Below are positions 10,873 to 21,807 of a DNA stretch of 34,790 nt, one piece after another. The stretch covers positions 1 to 34,790 of the forward strand of contig JAYMSP010001213.1 in NCBI GenBank assembly GCA_036897095.1, read 5' to 3'. The notes beneath the pieces were generated by a model. It made no database searches. It saw only the letters and a program-made list of their open reading frames with translations, and was not told the origin of the DNA. Position 1 is the stretch's first letter. Each line of letters opens with the position of its first letter. Source of the stretch: Plantago elongata. Lineage: Eukaryota > Streptophyta > Magnoliopsida > Lamiales > Plantaginaceae. The translations under genes were made by a program, and so were the position numbers.

Positions 10873-11188
10873 CTCGTCAGGTTCAAAACCGACGAGGTCA
10901 TGGTTCTCGTCAGCTTTGATGAGAAGCTAGACAGGGTCAGCTTTGAGGCTGACCGGTCTGGTCAGACTCAAAACTGACCGAGAGCATGTTTCATCAGCTT
11001 CAAGGCTAGCTAAAAAACTCCACCACCGAAGCAGCTGCTCTGGACGTGGCGGAGCTGCTCCGCCCATATAAGGGCGGAGAAGCCATGCTCCGATTTGTGG
11101 CGGAGCAACCATGCTCAGATTTGGAGCAAGTCTTGCTCTAGATCGGAGCAACAATTGCTCAGCTGATCTTGACAATTGGAGCAGCTCC
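10873..11188. repeat. Run of consecutive short perfect hairpins
   Basis: At least nine short inverted repeats follow one another in 316 bp of GC-rich DNA. Those on a GTC/AGC core are CTCGTC...GACGAG (10873-10896, with an inner GGTT...AACC), AGCTT...AAGCT (10912-10928), GGTCAGC...GCTGACC (10935-10954) and GTCTG..CAGAC (10956-10967). Those on a GAGC/GCTC core are GGAGC-T-GCTCC (11051-11061), CTCCGCCC...GGGCGGAG (11058-11079), GAGCA...TGCTC (11103-11116), GAGCAAG-T-CTTGCTC (11124-11138), GAGCAA...TTGCTC (11146-11160) and GGAGC-A-GCTCC (11178-11188). Loops differ, so they are not simple tandem copies. No known element was recognised. Confidence 0.75.
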
Positions 11189-11529
11189 ATTCAGTGCTCC
11201 GATAATTCTTTGGATCATCGTGTTTTTTTTGAATTTTTCGTGTATTTTTTAAATGTTTTCGATCTATTCATTAAAAAATTATTTATATGTTTTTTTAAAG
11301 TAAATTGTATTTTTTAAAATTTATTAAATTATTTTATTAATTATGACAATATTAGTAACATCTATTAATGCATTTAGTAAAAATAATTTTGCGTTTAACG
11401 TTTCGTTTGAATTGAGTAGTGTTTACTTTACTGTTTAGCTGCGAGGGAGCTCCAACAAAAATCTGAGCTCCTCTTGGAACCCAATTCAATTCAGAAACCC
11501 AAAAGCATACAAAGACTCATTCATCACCA
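11189..11529. other. AT-rich upstream region of the UBP gene
   Basis: AT-rich to about 11400, then a more mixed sequence with two GAGCTC sites (11447, 11465). It is the likely distal promoter of the protease gene; no specific element can be named. Confidence 0.35.
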
Positions 11530-11571
11530 CACTACACTACACTACACTACACAACCTAGATATATATATAT
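11530..11571 (+). promoter_or_regulatory. ACTAC microsatellite and TATA-like core promoter of UBP gene
   Basis: Five ACTAC/CACTA-type pentamers (about 11530-11551) are followed by TATATATATATA (11560-11571). If this is the TATA region, transcription would start near 11600 and give a leader of about 160 nt. Both tracts are simple repeats, so length variation between individuals is likely. Confidence 0.4.
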
Positions 11572-11621
11572 AGAAAAAAGAAGAAGAAACGTCTAGTATT
11601 GTATTGAATTCCATAATTATT

Positions 11622-11687
11622 ATGATCATTACCTTAATAGCAAGGGTAGTGAATCTGGAAATAAATCAGCATCATCATCATCAGTGA
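11622..11687 (+). promoter_or_regulatory. Upstream ORF, 21 codons, in the UBP leader
   Basis: An ATG at 11622 opens a 21-codon frame ending in a His-rich stretch (four His) and TGA at 11685-11687. It lies 76 nt before the main start. It is only meaningful if transcription begins upstream of 11622, as the TATA-like tract suggests. The sequence looks partly simple (CATCATCATCATCAG), so conservation is doubtful. Confidence 0.4.
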
Positions 11688-11756
11688 AATATAGATATAG
11701 TATACTACTACTACTATACTAGTAGAGGCTGCAATAATTTACAGTATTATTTATTT

Positions 11757-11762
11757 ATGTAA
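11757..11762 (+). promoter_or_regulatory. Minimal start-stop uORF (AUGUAA) touching the main AUG
   Basis: ATGTAA is immediately followed by the ATG of the protease gene at 11763, giving ATGTAAATG. A start codon followed directly by a stop is a known translational control device in plants: in Arabidopsis NIP5;1, AUGUAA makes ribosomes stall depending on boron. Whether it acts here is inference. Its position, with no spacer to the real start, is what is directly seen. Confidence 0.5.
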
Positions 11763-14700
11763 ATGCTTGAGGCGGTGGATCTTAACTGGTTCTGGCAATT
11801 TATTTGCTTCTTCTTAGCCGCTGTGATTGGGTTGCTCTACCTTGTTCGGAAATCAGCGTCTAGGTTTTTCTTGCTCGATTCCAATTTCGATTCCGATTCC
11901 AAATACTCTTCTTTTCATCCAGTTCCAATTCCAACCAATATGGAGGACTTACTTGATCCTTGCCTTGTTTGCGGTCGAAAGACCAAAAACCAATGTGCCG
12001 CTTGCAAGGTCGCCAAGTACTGGTAATCAATTTATGCATTCTCAGTTTCGATAATTTTTTTAAATATTAGTTAGGGTTTTGGTTTGGTTTCTATTGTATT
12101 GTAACTCAGTTTCGTATGTTATAGTTTTGTATTTATTAGATTCGGCACTTAAACTTGATTAACTGTTGCACATTCACTCTTTGTTGATTCATGTAGCCTA
12201 CCTTGATCTTATTGCGATAAAACCTTACTAGTTGGTTTGTTTTGGTTTGGTTTGCTTTAGTTTCGACACTGGAGACTTGATTTTCAATTGTAATAGTTTT
12301 GTATTTCCTAGTTTATACTATTAGATTCAACACTTAGACTTGATTAATTGTTGCACATTCACTCTTCGTTTTACTGATTCATGTAGCCTACTTCGATTCT
12401 TATTGCGATAAAACCTTACTACTCGGTTTGGTTTGGTTTGCTTTAGTTACTAATACTTGATTTTCAATCGTTGTGCATTCCCTAGTGCTATACTATTACA
12501 GAATTTTAACATGGACAGCTTTTGTTACTAATTCTCTGTGATCATCAATATTTTAGAGCTGGTTGAGAGGGATTTTGCTCGTCTTTATTGTTTAGTGTAG
12601 CTTTTGATACACAATAGTAACATTGAAAGTAAGTAGCACTGGCATGGCACCTTCTTATGATGCCAAAACTATCTTCTAAAATTTTCAGTATGATGATATT
12701 GTTTGGATGTCTGCAATTTGTCGTCTTTTATTGTTTAGTGTAGCTATACACATACATACTAATAGTAGCCTCAAACATGAGTAACACTGGCATGGCACGT
12801 TCTTATGCTACCAAAACTATCTTCTAAATTTTTCAGTGCGATGATATTGTTTGGATGTCATTCTCTATGCAAATTGTCGTCTTTTATTGTTTAGTGTAGC
12901 TATATACACAGACACACACATACTAATAGTGACATTGAACATAAGTAACACAGGCATGGCACCTTCTTATGCTACCAAAACTATCTTTTGAAATTTTCAA
13001 TATGATGATATTGTTTGGATGTCATTCTCTATGCAATTTGACTTCTAGCTCTGGAGCCTGTCAAAAATCTCATTGGTCCAAGCACAAGAAAGAGTGCAAG
13101 GACTTAGCATCCTCTTACAAAGCCAACCGTGCAAATTCCTTGTCAAGGGGAAGGAAAGCTTTGGCAATTCATCAGGGTCGAAGCTCAAAGATCCTCACAC
13201 ATTCTAACCAAGTATTTTACTGTCTCTATAATCTACTTGGTTTAACATTGAGGTTTTTGCTCTTTTAGCAGAATCTGACCTTTACATCTTTTCTTCCTCT
13301 TTTAGATACTTTTTCCTTATGAGGACTTTGTAAAACTTTTTAACTGGGAAAAGTTGGGTTATCCACCATGTGGACTTATAAATTGTGGAAACAGGCAAGT
13401 CATATTTTCTACACTAGATATTTTCTCCACATCTAAAAAGTGTTTATATTAACTCATCCACTCCATCTTGCTTCAATGCAGCTGCTTTGCAAATGTGGTT
13501 CTTCAGTGTCTTGCATACACTCGGCCTCTTGTTGCCTATTTGTTGGAGAAAGGCCATCGTATAGAATGTAAGCTTTGCTAAACCATACCTGTGATTTCCT
13601 ATTTTGTGATTGCACTACGGCTTGCTGTTCCTTTTACTCAGAAAAGTAATTTCTCTATCTGATGTACATGTTTTCTAGGCCACAGTGAAGATTGGTGCTT
13701 CTTTTGTGAATTTCAAACTCATATTGAAAGAACTAGCCAAAGTGCTCGCCCATTCTCTCCCATTAACATCCTCTCAAGATTGCCTAATATCGGGGGTAAT
13801 CTTGGTTATGGAAAACAGGAAGATGCCCATGAGTTCATGAGGTGCTTCCCACCTCTTTTAAATATGTTGCCTGCACATTGACTCGAGATAATGTTTTAGG
13901 AAATACAAATTTCATAATCTGATTTATACTAATTTAGTAAAAGTATTATCCAATACTTTGTAGGTTTGCTATTGACAATATGCAGTCTGTATGCCTTGAT
14001 AAATTTGGAGGAGAAAAGGCTGTTCACCCGACTTGTCAAGAGACAACCCTTATACAACATATATTTGGTGGACGCCTCCAATCTCAGGTAGCTGAATTTA
14101 GATTTAATTCATTTTCACCCCAAATGTCACTTCTGTTTCCTTTGCTTTATGTGCTACTTTTTAGTAGTTTGTGACTATCATCTCATGTTAGATGCTAACG
14201 TATACTAAAATCCATATTATAATAATAAAACCTGTTTAATTGTCTAATTTTATGAAGCGCCAATACATGTAGCAGCTTCTGTATTTTCTGGGGAAAAAAA
14301 AATTTCAATACAAAATGGGTGCTGGAAGGTTTTAATTTCTTTGGTGTTATTCTTTAATTTTTTTATCTTCCATTATTTATTCGCGCGGGTAAACAGACAT
14401 GAAAAAAATCAGAACCTTCACACCCACCATTTTTGTATACGATTCAATAGCTTGTTCGATTGTCTAAAATCAGATTGTTCTGCGTCTACAAACTCTTCCA
14501 TGATTACTATAGTTTTGTGTACACGCAGTCACACACAAATGCACTTAAATATTGAGATATCGAATTATCTGGTTGTGTGGTAGAACCAAATGGAAATTCA
14601 GGCCGAAACTTAGGAATTCCCCAAGAGGAATAGTTTGGCTGACTTCTAGCAACTGGGTTGTTGATGAGTGTTTGTGATAAAAGGGTAATCTCACCCACTG

Positions 14701-17700
14701 GGACTGCCACATCACTGCCTCATATTAACCACTCTGCTTCCCCCCAATAATGGGTTTGAACATGGAATGTCAAACGAGAATCAGACATACCCAGAAATAG
14801 CAAAACATGCATTTGTTTCTGTCAAATATCTACAAAGTGATTTGGAGGATTGTGGAGCCCATGTCGCTTTTTATTGCGATGCATGGCCGTTTGTAGTCCT
14901 AATCCTTGGCTTTACAGAGCAAACTGGGTGCAACTCAATCTGTCTTGAGTGCAGGCCAATTCTGCAGATGGGGTTGTTTCGCAAGGCTGCACTCTATATA
15001 TTTTTGTGTTTGTTCTCTGTATAAATATGTATGTCTTGTGTGCATATACACACCCGAGATATACTAGTATGAGCACATCATTATGTGCATGTATGTATAA
15101 TATAAGAATTGTTTTTTTTTTTTTTAATCTTGTTTGGTGATGACATCTTCCACTTTCAGGTTATATGCACAGAATGCAATAACATTTCCAATCAATTTGA
15201 AAACATGATGGATTTAACTGTTGAAATACACGGAGATGCTGAATCATTGGAGCAGTGCCTGGATCAGTTCACTGCCAAAGAGCAGCTTCATGGGGATAAC
15301 ATGTACAAGTGTGATGGGTAAGGGTTATAGTTGCAGCATTATCCGTTTACTGGCCAGTTGTGTTTCAGCTATACTTTTGTGAAGTGTGTAAAGTGCAAAA
15401 GTGACCTAGTGATTACTCCAGAATTCACTGCCCCACAAACAAACCCCCGCACTGGAAGATACTTGCTTAGACCTTGGTCAAGAGTTTGTGACCACAGGTC
15501 CACATCTATTCTAAAAATAATTAAATCACACTCAGGTGTTGGCACATTCATGGCCAACAAGGCCCATGTTAAAGTCATGGACCCAGTTTGTGTTAGAATT
15601 TGCCTAGTATCAATGTGTAATTGAATTAATCATCAGGCAGGCTTATCATCAAAATTTGTATAATAAGCTTTCTTCACTATCCTCAAGTCCTGGAATTACG
15701 GGGCAACTATGGAAAATCAAATTACGAAGAGAGAAAACATATTGTTTTCTTAAGAAAATTGTGGTTACATAATATTTCGTACCTATGCAAACGTTTCTAT
15801 TCAACAATATCAACTTTGGTGTTGAAATTTTGTAAAGGTGTCTTAGAAACATCTGATCCTTGCACCTTAGAGAATCATCTGATGGTTGGTAATATTACAG
15901 TTGGTATTGATCGATTTCATTTCTCTTGTTTGTAGTATTATATTGATGTTAGTGATGGTTACCTGGAGGGGTTTTGTAAATCTTGATTTGAGAAAACCTA
16001 GTTTTTGTATTACTACTTGGGTTAATAATCTTGTGACATCACCTATCAAAGGTTAGCAACTATATTTTCCTTTTGGACTTCTGGTAAATGTTCTTTATTA
16101 TGCCTCAATATAATAAGAAACAATCCTGTTGTCCGAGTTTACTAATAGGGAAGTCCGCTTTTATGGATCTGGTCTTTCTTGTACTCTTTATATGCAGATA
16201 GTTGATGAAGAGATTTCTGTGTTATGATTCCTTTCTCCAGTCTGTTTAATTTCACATAACTGCCTATACTGTTTGTCCTGATATTAATTGTTCACCACTT
16301 TTGCACTTTCTTGCTATTTGATAGTATGAGAGTGTTAAATCTCCATATGATTTAATATCTCAATTGTGGACCATTAATGATAGAATTTGTTATCGGTACA
16401 GTTGCAATGCTTATGTCATGGCGTGGAAGCGCCTGTTGATCCAGAGGGCTCCTAACATTCTTACAATTGCCTTGAAGAGATTTCAGGTCTGCTCTTCATG
16501 TTTGTTGCTCAAGCTTTCCCCAAACAATCGTCTTGCATAATTTTTTTGGCTCGAAGTATAAAATAAAGATAAAATTTATAGGGTGTTCTTCCCTGTAGGC
16601 TGGATTAGAACTTGGGCTTGATAGACAGATATCTTTATCTTACAACACTGGGACATGAGTTTATCTGTCTGCCATAATTTATTCAATTTGTGAACAGCCT
16701 ATGAAAAGAAAGTGATTCAATACCTTTAATGTCTTTTAATTACATTAGGTTGATGTAAGAAATGCATGGCTGATGATTGTATATTTACATCTTACTGTAC
16801 TTTCCGAAAGGAAATATATTTTTTCTTTGGTGTATATCTGCACCTGAAAAGTTCCCCCCTTCAAATCTTATCAGGTGCTAGCATCACTGGTTTAAATTTG
16901 AATGATTATATTCTAACATGTGCTAAATGTTACTCCCTCTACCCCAGCATGTACTGCCACTTCCACCATGGCATAAAGTTACTCCCCCTGTCCCTGACCA
17001 GATGTCACATGTTTCATTCGTTTCCATTGTTGCAAAATTGTATATACGTGCTCTAACAAATTTGAGCCCTCTGAACAAATCCTAAACCAAATGTGATGTT
17101 TTGTCTGGGATGGAGGGAGTAATCGAACTTTTCAGTTGGTGTTATAGTTTAGTATTAAATGAATAAATTATTGATCAAGTATGTGAGAGATTGAATAAGT
17201 AATTGACAAAGTATGACCTTTTTGTCCCTGTGCCCTTTTGGATATCTCCCATCTTAAAATTCCTGTATTAGGAAAAGTAGTCGGCCATAGGGTATTCATT
17301 GTTTCTTTGCATTTATGATGATATTGCTCTCTCTTTTTACAGAGTGGAAGATTTGGGAAACTAAATAAGAAGGTCAGCTTCCCGGAGACACTGGACCTTA
17401 ATACATACATGAGTGATTCAGGAGATGGGAATGATATTTACAAGTTGTATGCTGTTATTGTCCATGTGGACATGCTGAATGCATCATATTTTGGCCACTA
17501 CATCTGCTTTGTGAAGGACTTGCGTGGAAGCTGGTACAGGATTGATGATTGTAAGGTAAAGTGTCTAAACTCATCTCTGGTCAATCATTGCCTATTGGGT
17601 TTTGATTTCTTTGATATATGCATGCTTGACTCCATCTTATTAGTTTCCTCTTGCATGTCTAAATTGAATTGCAAGAATGAACCTTGATGAACCCAATATA

Positions 17701-20700
17701 TACCACTTGAATTGAAATTCAAAAGTGATAGTTGCCAATCTAGGAAAAATTACGATCCAGGATGCAATTCAGCAATTGGTAATAAGCGCAACATATATTA
17801 AATTTTGGATTCTTTTTGCGAATGATTTTAAATTGCCCATCCACTTTAATGCTTTGTAGTATTTTTCTAATTTTATTTGAAGGGCATATAATTTTTTAAA
17901 TACAAGTGGCTATTTTACCAAACAGCAAAAAACATTCGGCTTCTAATACTTTAAGTTTCTCTTAAGTTTTATTTGACATTATAAAAATTTTTAAAAACCC
18001 AATGTTTATGCTTAAACGCAGTTATTCTTGGTGTTTAGCAAAGTAGACCTTAAACGAAGCATTTGCAAACACAACCTTAATCATAGCAGCCACTTATTTT
18101 ATTTATTTATTAACAATATGTCAAAACTATGTGATAGACACTTCCTTAAACTTCATTACACTGTTTCTCCCTTTCTTTTTACTTTTTCCTAAATACAGTT
18201 TCCACCATATTCTCCAGTCGTCATTAATCATTTTTAAGAACATAGTAGTAATGTAGTATAGGACCGACCATGGTTTTGAGAATTATTTACTTTTTACATG
18301 ACAAGATGAGGGGAAAATATTAGCCTGTGAAGTAGCATATCTAATTCGAGGATTGCCATGCATGTTAAGAACATGCTACTCCATCTGTCCAAGAAGCAGC
18401 TTTCCATTTGTGTTTTGGTCAATAAACTAAGGTTTGGGTATAATTTAAATGGAGATGCAATTAAGAATTGATAGTGGGTATTATCTAAATCGAGAACGAA
18501 AAATGAATAAATAGAAAGAGGATAGTTGGTTGGTGTAGCTGTAAATATATGTGTTATGAGGGTATTAGTTAAATGAGGTATAGGTCACTTGCAAAAAAAA
18601 CGGAAACAGAAGTTTTATTTGGACTACATGAAAGGAAAGTGGGAAGTATTTGAGCTGACGGGCTGAGTACATCAAAGCTGCATTTGTCAAATGCTTTAGT
18701 TTGAGTTTATTAAATTTTATTGTTTCTTTGCTGGAGGTTATTTTCTTTAGAATCTGAACTACACTCGGCAAATGGTACTTTGACCAGTTGAGATTGTTTA
18801 CATGGGGATACATGATATATTGATATAACCATCTCTTTATTGCATTACCTCTGGACACAATGTTATCTTAATTGGTTTACTGTTTTCTCAGGTTGAGAGT
18901 GTTGAATTGGATGAGGTGCTTTCTCAGGGAGCTTACATGCTCTTATATAACCGGTAATTTCTTCCACAAGTACAAAGTTTGCATTAAGGTTCCAAGGTTG
19001 AGCTTGTTCAAACATTGTTATCCGGGTTTATTTTGGGGTGGAAGGGGGGGGGGGGGGTTCCAATAATCCAAGCAAAGCAAAGCAAATGCTTGGTGAGGTC
19101 AATAATGATTGAACAATGGTCTTGGGTTTGTATACCTTTTATGTAAAGGAAACACAATTAATTGAAGATCTAATAACCTAAATTTGATAGATTCATAGGT
19201 CCTCCATATTCTCATCTAAACGGGAAATTATCCTAAATTAGTAATAATATTAATAATAATAAGTTAATAGTATGCCAAAGACTGCTCCTGATTAATTTTA
19301 TCTCATCAATCGCACTCTAACATTGCTGCATGAAACAATGAACAGCTCTGAAGAATTAACCAATCAAATGACAGCTCCAAAATTTTCTTAAAACCATAAT
19401 TCTTAAATTCTTGGTACCTTTGAACTTTAATATCTTGACTTTTAAATCTGCACAAAGAAGGTTCCTGGCTTCAAGTCAGTCTATGGAATTCAGACCATTA
19501 TACTGTGAGAACATGCATGTACCGAATGGTATAAATATATTTGAATAAGGCACTGGGTCTGAATTTTGAAAATGTTGGTACTCAAATGTGACCCTAGCAA
19601 ATTCTTATACCAAATAGGCTAAATCAAATCTGAAATTGCACCCCAATACATGGCCTTAGGAACCTGAGAAGTGCCATATTTCTACGAATCGTTTAGCAAT
19701 GTACACCAAGCAAGATTACATGAATTCAAACATTGCTGATTAGTGTCACTGGATAGAGATTGAGCATCGAAAACAGTTGTGTTGCAACCAAAACAGAGTT
19801 GTGTGAAAGTCCAGCAACTGGTTTGGCAGATCAGAGTGGATTGGCTGCTGAATTATTTGGTAGGAGGATTTCTTGGATGATGGAAATATTGTAGTGTATG
19901 AAGTAGGTGCAAGTTAAATGATCAATTGAAAACCAAAGGGCTAATTGACCAACTTCGTACAACCTGTAACAGTTGCAAAACAAAGAAAAAGTATTGGAAG
20001 AGGAAACCCAAAAAAAAAAAAAAAACTAATATATATATATGTGTGTGTGTGTGTGTATCTATAACAAGTTTAAACAAGTTCAAATTTAATATAACCTTAC
20101 CTTCTGTTTCTGGGCATGTTAGTATGAAGTATGCATTTTAATTAACAGTAGTAATTGATTCATGATGATAATGATGTGTGGTGCTTTGACAGGATTTCTG
20201 TTCGCCCATCTTGCTTACTTCCTGATGAATCATTGAGGAACGATGACAGTGAAAAGTCCAGAATAGAAGAAATAAATTCTTCTGGGAACCATCCAGCTGA
20301 ATGCTCCTCTGCACCAGGCCACCTTGAAAGTTCTGTGCATTTTGAGCAGCCATCATCTGCTTCAGAATTGCGAATCAACAGTGAAGAAGAGTTATCATCC
20401 ATCCTCGATGCACAAGATGAAAAATGCAGTACTTCTGAATCGAATCCCGTCGTCAAGGAAGTTGAAATTCACGGTAATGTGGAGCTGTCCGCTGCACCAA
20501 GAATTGTCTCTCCTGTTAATACATATTTGATTGATGGAAGTACCGAGAAAAAAGATATAAAAGATATTGAGTTCTCCATTTTTGCGGCTGCCGAGGATGT
20601 AAATCGTGGCAGTGAAGAAAGTACTAGTGGAGGGTTGTATACAAAATTCAATGAAGAATCTCATGCTACTAATAACGAAACCTTTGAGAAGGGCATAGGC

Positions 20701-21807
20701 ACATGTGATGGTTTAAGCTCAGTTATTACTGATTCTACAAAGCCCAAGATCAGAAACAAGTCACAATTCTCTGTTGATATACAGGATACAGTTGGTAAAT
20801 CGGACCCTGGAAGTGCTGCAAATGTAGCACCTGTAGATTTCACTGAAATGACACAGAATAGCAGCTTGAAAGATCTGACAAATGGAATCGAAAGAGCTGT
20901 TTCCGTGGATATTGATCTTCAAGAAGGAGAAGAGTTGTCAACTGCACCAGAAGAAATTTCTTCAATAAGTTATACCAATAGACCTGTCCACACTAAAACC
21001 TCTTTAATTGGTAAAAGTGCAATGCAGCCAATTTCCGAAAATATTGGAAAACACTCTCTTTCTGCTTCTAAGGTTGCAAGCCAGGGGAATGGAAGTGACC
21101 CTGATGAATCTCCTGGAAGAATACGTGAAGAATCTCATCCGTCTGAGAATTGTACCATTGAGGATGACGGGCGTGTGTGTAATAATGTCTCATCCTCGGT
21201 TATTGCTGATGTTCATATTGGAGATGAAATGAATACTGTGAATTCCTCGTGTGGGACTAAAGACTCGAAGCCTACAGCTAAGAGACCAGATCAGGAAATT
21301 ATAGCATTAAAGCCAATTTTCTCTCGCGGTTTTCATGTAAAAAAACGTCATGCTGATGGAAATCGTACCATTAAGGAAGATGAAGCGAATACTCTGAATT
21401 CCTCATATCTGAGTAGAAGCATGAAGTCTACAGCCAAGAGACTAGACCTGGAAAGTTCAGTTAAGTTGAAGCCAATATTATCTCCAAGTCCACAAAAGAA
21501 ATTTGTCGAATCAAAAGATGAAGTACCTGCAAATTTCAGGGAGCTGGCACCAAATTGCGACTTGAGTAATAAAATAGATGAAGTAGAGACACCATGTTCA
21601 CTTGGTGAAAATGGTGGTTCTCTGAAAGATGCAGAGAAACCTTATCTCATGCAGCTGAATGCTAATGGAAAAGCTTTGGGGGATTCGTATATTTGTCCGA
21701 GTGTTGAAAATGGAGATTCTTGTGTTCACAATCTGGATGTAAGAGATAATGGACAGACCCAGTCTTTGATAACAAATGTAATTTCCAATTGCAGTCTGAA
21801 ACTCTAA
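11763..21807 (+). CDS. MYND-finger ubiquitin-specific protease, UBP18/19 type
   Basis: Deubiquitinase that cleaves ubiquitin from proteins. Exons: 11763-12022, 13049-13211, 13306-13394, 13482-13567, 13679-13841, 13964-14087, 15160-15317, 16402-16486, 17343-17555, 18892-18953, 20193-21807. They join into 3018 nt, 1005 residues, without a break. Order: membrane segment at residues 11-28, which should anchor it; MYND zinc finger with all eight ligands (Cys67, 70, 78, 81, 87, 91, His99, Cys103); Cys box [18 protein letters not shown] with catalytic Cys172; zinc pairs Cys298/301 and Cys346/349; His box [10 protein letters not shown] with His428; Asp444/445. From residue 468 a single exon encodes an acidic, Ser-rich tail of 538 residues with internal duplications and no known domain. 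Arabidopsis UBP18/19, as I remember them, are clearly shorter; UBP16 is of similar length. The start is the first AUG fitting the LDLNWF-type N-terminus. All introns are GT-AG except intron 3 (GC-AG). The catalytic half is secure; the tail's function is unknown. Confidence 0.94.
12121..12478 (+). repeat. Direct duplication in UBP intron 1 (2 copies, about 172 bp)
   Basis: Copy 1 begins ATAGTTTTGTATTTATTAGA at 12121 and copy 2 begins ATAGTTTTGTATTTCCTAG at 12293. Both contain GTTGCACATTCACTCTT, ATTCATGTAGCCTAC and ATTGCGATAAAACCTTACTA, and a GGTTTGGTTTGCTTTAG stretch. Copies differ by small indels. The repeat is non-coding and lies wholly inside the intron. Confidence 0.85.
12580..13040 (+). 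repeat. Tandem repeat in UBP intron 1 (3 copies, about 142-163 bp)
   Basis: Copies start at about 12580, 12722 and 12878, each with TTTATTGTTTAGTGTAGC. Each contains ACTGGCATGGCAC-like and CCAAAACTATCTTCT-like phrases and ends with GATGATATTGTTTGGATGTC. Copies 2 and 3 carry CACA-rich inserts. The third copy ends at ATGCAATTTG, eight bases before the 3' splice site at 13047-13048, so the polypyrimidine and branch region of exon 2's acceptor is made of repeat sequence. Confidence 0.88.
13395..13481 (+). other. GC-AG intron (UBP intron 3)
   Basis: Exon 3 ends AAACAG and the intron begins GCAAGT, matching the consensus of plant GC-AG donors (AG|GCAAGT). The acceptor is TTCAATGCAG at 13481. Only this junction restores the frame: AG plus C gives Ser171, and the next codon is the catalytic Cys172. 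No GT donor nearby keeps the frame. Confidence 0.85.
14088..15159 (+). other. UBP intron 6 (large, no extra gene)
   Basis: GT-AG intron of 1072 bp. Open frames inside it on both strands (14341-14583, 14507-14710, 14767-15024) have no protein family I recognise. A poly(T) tract of about 14 bases (15112-15125) precedes the acceptor region. Confidence 0.6.
15318..16401 (+). other. UBP intron 7 (large, no extra gene)
   Basis: GT-AG intron of 1084 bp. A 97-codon open frame (15331-15624) starts just inside it, but does not continue the protease; the homologous protein continues at 16402 with the second zinc-binding Cys pair. Confidence 0.6.
16982..17119. mobile_element. Stowaway-like MITE in UBP intron 8
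   Basis: The left end reads CTCCCCCTGTCCCTGACCAG and the reverse complement of the right end reads CTCCCTCCATCCCAGACAAA; both continue with ATGTCACAT / ACATCACAT. The element is flanked by TA on both sides (16980-16981, 17120-17121), the usual Stowaway (Tc1/mariner) target duplication. Length is 138 bp. A further left-end-like sequence, TACTCCCTCTACCCCAGCAT, begins at 16931 just before it, suggesting a second, broken copy. Confidence 0.75.
18954..20192 (+). other. UBP intron 10 with simple repeats
   Basis: GT-AG intron of 1239 bp between the last catalytic exon and the tail exon. It holds a run of 14 G (19044-19057), a poly(A) tract (20010-20025), an AT repeat (about 20029-20040) and eight GT units (20041-20056). 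No gene was recognised in it. Confidence 0.65.

Noticed and set aside
10927..11190. 87-codon minus-strand open frame rich in Leu, Arg and Ser
   Set aside because: It falls on the hairpin run, and its repeated LLR/LLLR phrases are explained by the GAGC/GCTC motifs.
12580..13040. Regularly spaced repeats, CRISPR-like at first sight
   Set aside because: Units of 142-163 bp are similar over their whole length with no unique spacers, and they lie inside a plant intron. They are tandem duplications.
15331..15624. 97-codon open frame in UBP intron 7
   Set aside because: It begins right after the donor site and does not match the protease; the homologous sequence resumes at exon 8. No other family is recognisable.
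18379..18655. Second Stowaway-like MITE (CTACTCCATCTGTCC at left)
   Set aside because: The supposed right end (reverse complement ATACTTCCCACTTTCC) matches the left end too poorly, and no TA pair could be fixed.
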